Assembly (NCBI RefSeq): GCF_014195535.1
Contig: NZ_JACIBY010000016.1
Span: forward strand, 1-64,000
Direction: 5' to 3'
Source: Runella defluvii
GTDB taxonomy: Bacteria > Bacteroidota > Bacteroidia > Cytophagales > Spirosomataceae
DNA length: 64,000 bases
Position numbers and translations under genes: made by a program. The notes under the pieces are model-generated. The model saw only the letters and a program-made list of their open reading frames with translations. It was not told the origin of the DNA and searched no databases. Shown in pieces: positions 28,301-35,693 of this stretch (position 1 is its first letter; the number at the start of each line of letters is the position of its first letter).

Positions 28301-31090
28301 ACGGTGATTAGTTTACCGACGGCGTACAACGTGACAGGTGGAGGCTCCTATTGTGCAGGCGGCACAGGTGTAGCGGTTGGTTTATCAAATTCACAAACGG
28401 GGGTCAATTATCAATTGAAGAAAGACGGCAGCAACGTTGGCAGTGTGGTAGCAGGTACGGGAAGTGCACTTTCGTTTGGTAATCAGACGGATGCGGGCAT
28501 TTACACGGTTGAAGCCACGACAACGACGGGTGGTTGTGTGGCCACGATGAGTGGGTCGGCGACGGTAAGTATCAACGCATTACCTACTGCATTTTCTGTG
28601 ACAGGGGGCGGCAGCTACTGTCAAGGGGGAACAGGGGTATTGGTTGGTTTAAGTAGCTCAGCGACAGGTATTAATTACCAACTCAAGTTGGGAGACGCCG
28701 TGGTGGGGAGTTCATTGCCAGGAACAGGTTCGGCGTTGTCATTTGGTTTACAAACGTCACTTGGAACGTATATGGTGGTAGCAACGAATGCGGCGACGAA
28801 TTGTACCTTAGGCATGACGGGCACTGCACAAGTGGCGTCTTACCCGTTGCCCTTGGCGACTGTAAGTGGCACGACGACCGCTTGTAAGGGCGGTGCATCA
28901 TCGATACTAACGTTTACAGGAAGCAACGGGACAGCTCCTTACACGTTCAGTTATCAGTTGAACGGAGGAACAGTACAAACCGTGACGACAACAGGCGGCA
29001 GTTCGACAACGACGGTGAGTCAATCGAGCAGCGTAGAAGGCGTATATAATTATACGTTGGTAAGTGTGAGCGATGCGAACTGTTCACAAACTCAGAGTGG
29101 CAGTGCGGTGGTTAGGGTTCAGACTAAACCAGTAATCACGTTAACAACGCTCCAACAAACCTTGAATGAAGGCAACAGCCAGACGTTCTGCGATACGGAT
29201 GCGAATCCAGTGAATGGATTGCAGTTTGCTGTTACGGGGTCGTGTGTAGTAGGAAATCCCGTTTGGCGGGTACAAGTGGGTAGTGGGGCATGGAGTGACT
29301 GGTCAGCGACAGCACCAGTTACCCAGCCATCCAACAACCAACCTCATCGCTACCAAGCGGCGTGCGATGCGAGTTGTGCAGTAACTTATACGAATCCGAT
29401 TGAAGTGACCATCAACTACCGCGCATCTGTTCCACAAAATGTATCGTTGTTAGTCGATGGCGTGGTGGTGAATGCTGGTGAAACGAAAGATATATGTAAC
29501 GTGGAAGGAAATGCGATTACGTTTAATGCTAGTTGCGGTGTGGGAGAGGTATTGGTTTATTCGGTTGATGGTGGTGATTACACGAGTGTGGTTCCGACGC
29601 AGATGGTGGATGGTCAGTACCACAATTACCGCGTACGTTGTCGCAAATCGGACAATGTACTTTCTTGTATAGAAACGGAGTCGAATGTGCTTCGTTTTCG
29701 CTTAACGAGTATGTCGATGGTACCATTGGCGAGTTTAAATGTGACCAGCGGATGTGGTTTGGCAACAAGTTTTATAGGTACATCAAATTGCGGTTCAATG
29801 AGTACAATTTGGTACAATGCGGTAACAAACGAAGCATTAGCGGGTTTACCAAGCCAAACACCGAGTGAAACGACCTCCTATTATGTTCGTTGTCAGGCGA
29901 TTGGTGGTTGTATGAGTGAAAAGAGTAATGTGGTGACTTACACGGTGGCTTCGGTGAGTGAAGTGCCAGTGGTAGTAGTAAGCGCCGACGTGGTATGTAC
30001 GGGAGTAGAAGTGACGGTATCGACGAGTTGTCCTGCGGGGTCGAGTGCTTTGTGGAACACGGGAGTTACGGAGAATAGCTTTAAGGTATCATTTGCGAAT
30101 GTGACCAAGCAGAGTTATTCGGTACGTTGTGTGTATGCGAATGGATGTCAGAGTAGTGTAAGTGCGAGCAAAGAAGTAATGTGGAAGGCGTTTGAGTTGA
30201 CGCTCATCAACATCGGCGAATCGAAGTCTGGGACAAAGACCAACAGCCGCAGTGCGTGGTCGGGTCAATTTGTGACCCCAGATGCGGGGCCGAGCCTAGA
30301 CCAGAGTACGCAGGCTAATCCGACGGTGTATTTTTCAGAGAACTTGAACAAGACGGCTCCCCGTTATTGGACAATTCACGTGGATGCGTGTGTATTGGGC
30401 GAGAGTGGCTCACTGACCTACGATTTGTTGGCGACGCCCGAAACAGGCATCGTTCGTTCGTACAACACCCACGAGAACAGTGCGCCGTATTTTATGTTTG
30501 CCAACCGTTCAGGCTGGACGGAGTTATACGCGCAAAATCATCCGTTGTACGGTTTTTATGCGGACAATGGCTCAGGTGGCAACGTCTATGACGAAGGGTT
30601 TCCCAAGGGCTTGTATAAGTTAGGTATTCGTTATTGGGATATGAAAGGCTGGGGCAGTATCTATCCATCGACGCGTAAACCCCAAGGGAACGTGTTGGCC
30701 TACCAAGAATACTGGTTTAGAATCCAGTCGAAAGACGGCATTGGTGTGGGAGCAGCGAGGACAGCGGAGAGTGGGGAGCAAGGGTCAAGAGGTGAAGGGC
30801 AAGTTGTTTCGGATAACGGACAACCGATAACCGATAACAGCGCCTTCGCTACCGTTCTGCCTAACCCAGTTTCAAATGTACTTCGTTTAAAGGTGCAAGA
30901 GAGCAAAGGGCAAGTGGTTCAAACTACATTGACTGATGTCTCAGGACGGGCAATTTTACATCGTCAATTTGTGCCCGAAACCAACACGCACCAAGAGGAG
31001 TTTGGGGTAAGTGAGTTGCCGAAGGGAATGTATTTCTTGCAGGTAACGACGTCCGAAAAACGGGATGTTTTGAAGGTGATAAAGTTGTAA
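22358..31090 (+). CDS. Giant T9SS-secreted propeller/Calx-beta/Ig-repeat protein A4
   Basis: The protein has 2910 aa. ATG 22358 opens a long signal peptide (n-region of about 30 aa, core PFLVCLLVIGLF, cleavage after AQA). Residues ~50-700 are a beta-propeller-like head with at least ten Asp-box motifs of the form S-x-[DN]-G-x-x-W (TSTDGTNW, TSSDNGASW, RSTNGTNW, SSDSGLSW). Next come a Calx-beta domain (nt ~24460-24810), a domain around nt 24830-25180, a DUF11-like stretch (IIEYQIQFKNISD; ~25850-26350) and a second Calx-beta domain (to ~26690). Then follow the ~90-aa Cys-rich module shared with A3, seven 89-aa units (26981-28850), one Ig unit, the common cassette (29128-30760) and the T9SS sorting domain. 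Asp-box propellers and Calx-beta domains are known as surface glycan- or Ca-binding folds. Here the sialidase catalytic residues cannot be claimed, so binding/adhesion is inferred. Confidence 0.92.
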   Translation: MKYFSFSQPFHALSAFFRRLTLSLWKHAIPVPFLVCLLVIGLFKTQAQAPIITTQQGYPNGQSVNGIAYGNGTYIAGVNSTTLFGSLYTSTDGTNWSKIVSPSIPTDMYFSGGGAYGNGVFVFAGNAGKIITSSDNGASWTSQTSGTTMDFIDIQFLNGAFYVVGLQTTGTVNVQNNVVLSSPDGVTWTKVLEVLNSNQNFNSIAYGSGAYVLAYGIAGTGGMSIYRSTTGASGSWTSQSINPSESGTNGVDFVKDRFFIFGVGSTVFTSTNGSSWTNITSNTINLPNGSTSTFAGGATQFTQAVSDGTTYYLIGTHQYYNSNGTVPAPSPSGVVLTSTNATTFTLQSKSVSATVNEAVYLNDKFFMCTGTGPLYSADGINYVYSSGGFYGVAGNGTGYALVGQGSSSEGVVFSSTNFSSFSQTAAFQNTVRTLLTAVIHDGSKYVAVGQGGTVATSVNGTTWTVGSTGYTDGTDNLNSIAYGNGAYVAVGNQGSILRSTNGTNWSQISKDASTGSNYYSVRYLNGMFIAVGGSTATTGTARVAYSTDGSSWTNSSPSISITGHFHDIAYNGTSYLLIGRLNSAAATSRMFFSTTTSDITNSTFYMGNVTTIDGYSNSANPLGNSGFGALVYTNGKFVAVQNQSVTPFSAYVLVSSDSGLSWTAYDAGTTGRLRGAFAENNKVRIVGFSDVKVTVEFASTPSNPAVNLSVSSNTGTEADATSITVTATASAAVSGAQTVTLTVSGTNITTGDYTLNNTTTNNVTITIPDGGTAGTATFKVVNDDVEESTETAVLTLSSPSSGITLGSALTQDITITNLNKPDYCNLQFPTSITVSSGATTPVIYGRIFETGVTSVAGASSQVTAQVGYGPSNTDPRSTSGWVYTNASFSMQVGNDDEYQATFTAPSVAGSYSYVYRFSLNGGANWTYADTDGAGTNSGLSFSVNNMGSMTVTPSPNNMVANGPLGSPEATGPTDNNDDFSNKSSFVPPGTSPASSIDPQSVGFTNTVKNTSTSSVNISLRPSAPTTLSDLPTNTIVTLSYSSASATYTYNGTTFVFLSGIGFVAGNPIDGTNPIQISGLAANATATYGVEIDLPPGTPLSTNSSVECGFPVTITAFIDANGNGSADDAVQNKTIDRVYTGFLQQLKQSRILQGTGPAVQGSDGTLSTTSKKPAFGNIIEYQIQFKNISDPSAGVGNITLDADKVVVTEDGSQAPNNWAVESAGDIYTSHIVGSVLASSTGTTQYFSGNPATNLLGGEQTGTTASTDVTKYRHDWTGKIASGTSRTLSFQRKVNQAASGQAISNTVTATYEDPNNPNTPINTTSNRVDVTVLPAVNLSVSTNNASEGAATMITVTATASVVVPADQTVTLGVSGTGITTGDYTLSLTTITIPAGSNSGSVTFTVIDDALAEGTETATLTISSPSSGISLGTTTTQNIAITDNDIPAAVCITTDCAAYNGNYTRGTDYNGRPSYTNGTAHIFQAGASWYVGKGALGATQLTDIVFEAPSIASLPPTAGWGANEDNECVDATFALAQSACPCVNPTAFTVSGGGSYCAGGTGVAVGLSNSETGVNYQLKKDGSNVGSAVAGTGSALPFGNQTGAGTYTVEATTTTGGCTATMTGSVTVTVISLPTAYNVTGGGSYCAGGTGVAVGLSNSQTGVNYQLKKDGSNVGSAVAGTGSALPFGNQTGAGTYTVEATKATGSCVATMTGSVTVTVISLPTVYNVTGGGSYCAGGTGVAVGLSNSQTGVNYQLKKDGSNVGGAVAGTGSALPFGSQTGAGTYTVEATIATGGCTATMTGSVTVTVISLPTAYSVTGGGSYCAGGTGVAVGLSNSQTGVNYQLKKDGSNVGSAVAGTGSALPFGSQTGAGTYTVEATTATGGCTATMTGSVTVTVISLPTAYNVTGGGSYCAGGTGVAVGLSNSQTGVNYQLKKDGSNVGSVVAGTGSALPFGNQTGAGTYTVEATTATGGCTATMTGSMTVTVISLPTAYNVTGGGSYCAGGTGVAVGLSNSQTGVNYQLKKDGSNVGSVVAGTGSALSFGNQTDAGIYTVEATTTTGGCVATMSGSATVSINALPTAFSVTGGGSYCQGGTGVLVGLSSSATGINYQLKLGDAVVGSSLPGTGSALSFGLQTSLGTYMVVATNAATNCTLGMTGTAQVASYPLPLATVSGTTTACKGGASSILTFTGSNGTAPYTFSYQLNGGTVQTVTTTGGSSTTTVSQSSSVEGVYNYTLVSVSDANCSQTQSGSAVVRVQTKPVITLTTLQQTLNEGNSQTFCDTDANPVNGLQFAVTGSCVVGNPVWRVQVGSGAWSDWSATAPVTQPSNNQPHRYQAACDASCAVTYTNPIEVTINYRASVPQNVSLLVDGVVVNAGETKDICNVEGNAITFNASCGVGEVLVYSVDGGDYTSVVPTQMVDGQYHNYRVRCRKSDNVLSCIETESNVLRFRLTSMSMVPLASLNVTSGCGLATSFIGTSNCGSMSTIWYNAVTNEALAGLPSQTPSETTSYYVRCQAIGGCMSEKSNVVTYTVASVSEVPVVVVSADVVCTGVEVTVSTSCPAGSSALWNTGVTENSFKVSFANVTKQSYSVRCVYANGCQSSVSASKEVMWKAFELTLINIGESKSGTKTNSRSAWSGQFVTPDAGPSLDQSTQANPTVYFSENLNKTAPRYWTIHVDACVLGESGSLTYDLLATPETGIVRSYNTHENSAPYFMFANRSGWTELYAQNHPLYGFYADNGSGGNVYDEGFPKGLYKLGIRYWDMKGWGSIYPSTRKPQGNVLAYQEYWFRIQSKDGIGVGAARTAESGEQGSRGEGQVVSDNGQPITDNSAFATVLPNPVSNVLRLKVQESKGQVVQTTLTDVSGRAILHRQFVPETNTHQEEFGVSELPKGMYFLQVTTSEKRDVLKVIKL
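26981..28850 (+). repeat. 7-copy 267-bp array in A4
   Basis: Unit starts at 26981, 27248 and 27515 show an exact 267-bp period (89 aa). Copies 2-6 are almost identical, e.g. GVNYQLKKDGSNVGSAVAGT, which points to recent amplification. The last copy (GGGSYCQGGTGVLVGLSS) is divergent. Confidence 0.95.
28860..30204 (+). repeat. Near-identical dispersed segment, copy in A4
   Basis: This is the counterpart of 19921-21265 in A3. It covers one Ig unit and the first ~360 aa of the common C-terminal cassette, and identity ends at the same codon in both genes. Confidence 0.85.
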
Positions 31091-31100
31091 TTTAATAAAT

Positions 31101-31145
31101 AGTCCCGCAGGAATTATATACCTTTAGTAACTGCGGGACTGTTTT
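31101..31145 (+). terminator. Terminator after A4
   Basis: agtcccgcag (31101-31110) pairs perfectly with ctgcgggact (31131-31140) around a 20-nt loop, followed by GTTTT. Confidence 0.75.
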
Positions 31146-31168
31146 GTCCAAAAAAAACGCTTAATTTG

Positions 31169-31182
31169 AGGATAAATATCCT
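31169..31182 (+). promoter_or_regulatory. 14-bp palindrome next to the HTCS1 start
   Basis: AGGATAAATATCCT is a perfect palindrome (6-bp arms, 2-bp centre) ending six bases before ATG 31189. It could be a small operator or a structure that affects translation. With arms this short, chance cannot be excluded. Confidence 0.3.
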
Positions 31183-31188
31183 TTGGAA

Positions 31189-34100
31189 ATGCGTTTTTTT
31201 TGGATTTTTTATTTTTACTCGACCCTACTTTTTGCTCAACAAAGTCAATGGCGTTCTATTACAACAGCCGATGGACTTTCTCATGGTACTGTTTTTGACT
31301 TACTTCAAGACCAAGAAGGATACGTTTGGATGGCGACAAAAGCGGGTCTAAACCGCTACGATGGCTATAGTTTCAAAGTTTTTACTACCCATACTAGCCC
31401 TTCTTATGCCATTACTTCTAACCAAACTACGGCTCTCTACGAAGATCACCACCACCGCCTGTGGATTGGTACCGAAAGCGGTGAATTGAATTTGTTTGAT
31501 GTCAAAACGCAACGATTTTATCATTGTTTTTTGACCGATAAAAAGAATAAATTTCCTGCGGTCAGGCAACATATTTATTGTATTGCTGAAGACAGTCGAG
31601 GAGATTTGTGGGTGGGTACATTAACGGGCGGAATTTATAAAATCACGCTCCCCGATGATTTAAAAAAAGGTAATTTTCCTACCAAAGAAGATTTTACCGA
31701 CCGCATTACAGTAACCACACTGAAGACGAACCTCGTCTCTACGATGCGGGTGAATTTTATTAAACTTCTCAAAAACAAACAGCTAGTGGTGGGAACCCAA
31801 GCGGGTTTTGGTCGTATCGACTACCTCAACCACCAATACATTCCCATCAAAATTGAACCTGCGGGTACTGGGCGTTTCTTAAATATGTACGAAGCGCCCG
31901 ATGGCACGCTTATCCTTACGCAGCCCACGCAGGTGTTGGCGTATAAAGACAACAAAATAGACGTGCTTTATTCTAAGAATAACCCGCAAGGGTTACCTCT
32001 ACAAATACGGATTGACGATTTGGGAAACGTCTTTATTTTGGAAAACACGCGACTATTTAAGGCACATTATACCCAGCTATCTTCTGACATTACTACAACA
32101 ACCCCTACTTATCAATCAGATAATTTTGTGTTATTTTCGGGATTAAAATCGGATCAGAGTGGTAGTTGTTGGGTTAACACAGGAGGATACGGACTTTTAA
32201 AAGAAGCGAATGATTCTCAGCGATTTAAACATTATTTTAAGGGGCGAAGCATTTGGGTTGGGTTTCAGGATACGTATGACCGTTGGGTAATTAATAATTT
32301 TAAAGCGTTTCATCTTATCACATCCACAGATGCGCAAAATCTGCCTCCAAAACCAATGTATATAGATACCCACGCCATGATTGAAGATGGCAGGGGGGGC
32401 TACTGGCAGTTACAAAACGATGCGACAGATTTTTCAAAAATGGTTCTCAAACGCCTCGAAAAAGGACTAAACGAGGTTGAAAAATACCCGCTGGAGGTTC
32501 AGGGAGTGGGAGAAAATTTGGGGAGACTGTACAAAGATAGACAAGGGAATTTACTCATTACGGGCCTAGGTTCTTATATTGTCAAATTTGATACGCTTCA
32601 AAAACGATTGGGCTATTATTCTTACGAAAAAATTGTTCCTGCCAACGTAAAGGTAGTTTTTGCTTACTGTGATGGACAAGGAACGTGGTGGTTGGGTACG
32701 CAAAACGGGCTGCTTCAAGCCGTTCCTCATGCCAAAGGCGGCTACCAATTTCGGCTTTTTAAGCACCACCCAAAATACGCTACCACCCTTTCTGAAAACC
32801 AAGTATCAATGATGGTGGACGACCCTCACGAGCCTATTACCTACTTGTGGGTGGGAACGCTCGGTGGCGGCCTCAATCGAATGAATAAAACAAAAGGCAC
32901 TTTTGAGCACTTTACCGTCAATGACGGTTTGCCCGATGATTATATCGTTGGAATGCTGCCCGATGACAACAAAAACCTGTGGTTGAGTACCTATCATGGC
33001 TTGGTACAGTTTAATCCAAGAACGTTTGTGAGTGCCAATTTTACCTCCAAAGATGGGCTTCAAGCCGATGAGTTTGCAGTAGCTTCTTGTTTTAAAACAA
33101 AACATGGCGAATTGGCTTTTGGGGGAGTGAACGGCTTGACGGTGTTTTCGCCAGCGGCTTTACAACGGACGAAAGCGAGCCAACTGCCGAAAATCAATCA
33201 GTTGAAAATCAACAATCAAGAAGTGATGCCAGGCGACGAAACCGAGATTTTAGCCCAAAGCATAGAACAAACTTCGTCTATTCAATTGGCGCATGATCAG
33301 AACCAAGTGACGCTCAGTTTTTCGTTGATTGATTTAGAAAATGCTCCCAAAAATCGTTTTCGTTACCAACTGTTGGGCATTGACAAAAAGCGTATCGAAG
33401 CAGGGACAACCCATTCGGTGACGTATTCGCAATTGCCTTCTGGAAGCTATACGTTTCAGCTCACTGGCTCGGCCGATGGCAGCCAATGGAGTACGCCTGT
33501 GGAATTGAAAATTACCGTCAATCCTCCTCTCTATCGCACTTGGTGGGCCTATTTGTGTTATTTGAGTCTCGTTTCATGGATTGTGTATCGCTTGTATTTG
33601 GCGCAATTGAACCGAGTTCGTTTGCAAGAACAACTCCTTTATAAGAACAAAGAAGCCGAACGTTTGGCGGAATTAGACGCGATTAAAACCAACTTTTTTG
33701 CCAATATTTCACACGAGTTTCGTACGCCGTTGACCTTGATTTTGGGGCCAATGGAGCAAATTATTCAGGAATACGAGGCAGATGTTCGCTTTCCCGTCAT
33801 TCAGCGGAACGCTAGTCGCTTGTTGACTTTGATTAATCAATTGTTGGACATCAGTAAGTTAGAAGCGGGACAAATGAAACCCGAAATGACTTCGACTGAA
33901 TTGGTGCGTTATTTCCGAACGTTGACGGGTTCGTTTGTTTCTTTGGCCGAAAGTCGTCGGGTGCGTTTGGACGTGTCTCAAAATCAGGATGAAGTACATG
34001 GCTGTGTGGATGAAGACAAAGTCGAAAAAATCGTGACCAATTTGCTTTCTAATGCGTTGAAATTTACGGAAGCTGGCGGGAAAGTGACGGTCGATATACA

Positions 34101-35265
34101 GTACATTTCCCTCACTGGGAGTAGGGAGGTTATGATTGCCGTTTCGGATACGGGAATTGGGATAAAACCCGCGCAGCTCGATAAGATTTTTAACCGTTTT
34201 TACCAAGTCGAAGCTGACCGAAAACGAGGTTATGAAGGAACGGGCATCGGGCTGGCCTTGGTCAAGGAGTTGGTTGATGTACTGAAAGGAACGATTGTGG
34301 TTGAAAGTACAGAAAATGTAGGAACAACGTTTCGGGTACGATTGCCCATTGATGAAACAACTTGGAAAGACTATTTAACCGAACCGCCGAGCGAAAATCA
34401 GCAAAGATTACAAGCAAATGCGTTGAATTACAGCAGTTTGTTGCCATTGGTGGAAGAGTCGTCGGTCGATAAAAAACGCAATCAGTTGGCTGTCGAGGAA
34501 GAGGGAGAACTGTTACTCATTATTGATGACAATGCCGATATTCGGGCGTATGTACGCAGTATTTTTGAAAAAGAGTACCAAATAGTAGAGGCCGCCGACG
34601 GGCGAGAAGGGCTTGATTTAGCGATTCAGACCTCGCCCAATATCGTTATTTGTGACTTGATGATGCCTCGCATGGATGGATTTGAGTTTTGTCGCCACCT
34701 CAAGTCAGACGAACGTAGCAGCCACATTCCTGTGGTGATGCTGACGGCCAAGGCCACACTCGAAGACCGCATCGAAGGTTTTGAATTGGGAGCCGATGAG
34801 TATTTGACCAAACCCTTTCACAAAACCGAACTCCAGAGTCGGGTGAAAAACTTGCTCCAAAAACAGGAAAAACTACGTCACTATTTCAGCAGTAAAACCC
34901 TCGAAGCAAAACCGACCAAGCTAAAACCCACCGAAGTAAAAACAAGCACGGTGGACGAGTTATTTTTGCAAAAAGTAAAGGCGGTGTTGGAGGCAAATCT
35001 TTCAGACAGTGCGTTTGGTGTGATTGAATTTTCGACGGCGATGAACATGAGTAAATCGCAACTGAATCGAAAATTAAATGCGCTGTGCGATTGTTCTAGC
35101 AATGAGCTTATTCGAGCGTTTCGATTGCAACGCGCCGCCGATTTGCTCCGTGCCAAAGCAGGTACGGTTTCGGATATTGCCTATCAAGTTGGATTTGAGC
35201 ACCTTTCGTATTTCTCCAAAAGCTTTCAGGAAAAATTTGGTACGCTGCCGTCGGAGTATTTTTAA
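31189..35265 (+). CDS. Hybrid two-component system regulator HTCS1 (propeller sensor, kinase, receiver, AraC HTH)
   Basis: The protein has 1358 aa from ATG 31189, giving the signal peptide MRFFWIFYFYSTLLFAQQ. The periplasmic part has two-component propeller repeats (e.g. VFDLLQDQEGYVWMATKAGL, EDSRGDLWVGTLTGGIY, LPDDNKNLWLSTYHGL) and a Y_Y_Y domain ending near residue 780. One membrane span lies at about 785-803. The cytoplasmic part has a HisKA domain with phospho-acceptor His842 (ISHEFRTPLTL), an HATPase with N-box (NLLSNALKF) and G-boxes (VSDTGIGI, GTGIGLALV), a receiver with Asp1156 (VICDLMMPRMDGFEF), and a C-terminal AraC-type double HTH (MSKSQLNRKL, LSYFSKSF). All key residues are present. 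In Bacteroidota such proteins usually sense glycan fragments and activate an adjacent locus; here no glycan-degrading genes are nearby and the next genes are the crystallin unit and A5. Tandem sites before those genes are the likely targets (inference). Confidence 0.93.
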   Translation: MRFFWIFYFYSTLLFAQQSQWRSITTADGLSHGTVFDLLQDQEGYVWMATKAGLNRYDGYSFKVFTTHTSPSYAITSNQTTALYEDHHHRLWIGTESGELNLFDVKTQRFYHCFLTDKKNKFPAVRQHIYCIAEDSRGDLWVGTLTGGIYKITLPDDLKKGNFPTKEDFTDRITVTTLKTNLVSTMRVNFIKLLKNKQLVVGTQAGFGRIDYLNHQYIPIKIEPAGTGRFLNMYEAPDGTLILTQPTQVLAYKDNKIDVLYSKNNPQGLPLQIRIDDLGNVFILENTRLFKAHYTQLSSDITTTTPTYQSDNFVLFSGLKSDQSGSCWVNTGGYGLLKEANDSQRFKHYFKGRSIWVGFQDTYDRWVINNFKAFHLITSTDAQNLPPKPMYIDTHAMIEDGRGGYWQLQNDATDFSKMVLKRLEKGLNEVEKYPLEVQGVGENLGRLYKDRQGNLLITGLGSYIVKFDTLQKRLGYYSYEKIVPANVKVVFAYCDGQGTWWLGTQNGLLQAVPHAKGGYQFRLFKHHPKYATTLSENQVSMMVDDPHEPITYLWVGTLGGGLNRMNKTKGTFEHFTVNDGLPDDYIVGMLPDDNKNLWLSTYHGLVQFNPRTFVSANFTSKDGLQADEFAVASCFKTKHGELAFGGVNGLTVFSPAALQRTKASQLPKINQLKINNQEVMPGDETEILAQSIEQTSSIQLAHDQNQVTLSFSLIDLENAPKNRFRYQLLGIDKKRIEAGTTHSVTYSQLPSGSYTFQLTGSADGSQWSTPVELKITVNPPLYRTWWAYLCYLSLVSWIVYRLYLAQLNRVRLQEQLLYKNKEAERLAELDAIKTNFFANISHEFRTPLTLILGPMEQIIQEYEADVRFPVIQRNASRLLTLINQLLDISKLEAGQMKPEMTSTELVRYFRTLTGSFVSLAESRRVRLDVSQNQDEVHGCVDEDKVEKIVTNLLSNALKFTEAGGKVTVDIQYISLTGSREVMIAVSDTGIGIKPAQLDKIFNRFYQVEADRKRGYEGTGIGLALVKELVDVLKGTIVVESTENVGTTFRVRLPIDETTWKDYLTEPPSENQQRLQANALNYSSLLPLVEESSVDKKRNQLAVEEEGELLLIIDDNADIRAYVRSIFEKEYQIVEAADGREGLDLAIQTSPNIVICDLMMPRMDGFEFCRHLKSDERSSHIPVVMLTAKATLEDRIEGFELGADEYLTKPFHKTELQSRVKNLLQKQEKLRHYFSSKTLEAKPTKLKPTEVKTSTVDELFLQKVKAVLEANLSDSAFGVIEFSTAMNMSKSQLNRKLNALCDCSSNELIRAFRLQRAADLLRAKAGTVSDIAYQVGFEHLSYFSKSFQEKFGTLPSEYF

Positions 35266-35300
35266 GTAATAAAGAAAAAGTTCTAGAGTAATTTAAAGTA

Positions 35301-35460
35301 GCCTCGGTAGAGGCGCAACATTTGTAGTAACAGCAGGTGATTTTTAATTTTTTGCTTCGGAGAAGCATAACTTGTTGCTTTGTTATGCTTCCGCTCGGGC
35401 GGCCCCGTCCGAAGCAAAAGGGTTTTATGGATCTCTACTACTACTACAAAGGTTGCGCTT
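35301..35460. repeat. Nested palindromic intergenic element
   Basis: The 428-bp gap 35266-35693 holds this element, a terminator and an operator. Three nested pairs of arms are present: 35313-35329 with 35442-35458 (16 of 17 positions), 35350-35361 with 35408-35419 (perfect 12), and 35362-35371 with 35382-35391 (perfect 10). Together they can fold into one long cruciform/hairpin. The edges (gcctcggtagaggcgcaac, ggttgcgcttcgccgaagc) look like the small palindromic repeats scattered between genes in many Cytophagales and cyanobacteria. There is no ORF inside, so it is probably a non-autonomous repeat or REP-like unit. Confidence 0.6.
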
Positions 35461-35534
35461 CGCCGAAGCGATATAAACTACTAATACACTAAAATTTTTG
35501 CCCAACTACTTAAATTATACTTTAACTAAAAACG

Positions 35535-35564
35535 AGCCTTCAATGCGAATTGAGGGCTTTTTTT
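35535..35564 (+). terminator. Terminator upstream of the crystallin operator
   Basis: agccttcaat (35535-35544) pairs with attgagggct (35549-35558), with one G-U pair and a gcga loop, followed by a run of Ts. It lies 270 bp after the HTCS1 stop and directly before the tandem sites, the same order as at 37162-37232. Confidence 0.7.
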
Positions 35565-35570
35565 ATGCCC

Positions 35571-35637
35571 TGCGCCGAATGTGTTAAAGAATGCGCCGTT
35601 TGTGCTAACGGTGGCGTGTTTCAGTTACGCACTTTTG
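35571..35637 (+). promoter_or_regulatory. Tandem AraC-type operator and -7 box of the crystallin unit
   Basis: Two 17-bp sites, TGCGCCGAATGTGTTAA (35571-35587) and TGCGCCGTTTGTGCTAA (35592-35608), are direct repeats with a 4-bp linker (21-bp period). After 25 nt comes TTTG (35634-35637), a plausible -7 half box; no good TTG -33 box is present. The same layout occurs at 37195 and 62978. AraC-family dimers are known to bind two 17-bp direct half-sites 4 bp apart next to a weak -35. Confidence 0.65.
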
Positions 35638-35693
35638 CAACGGCTTCTTTTATTTCTCACGTTAAATCAAAAACTCTTTAAACAACAAACATC

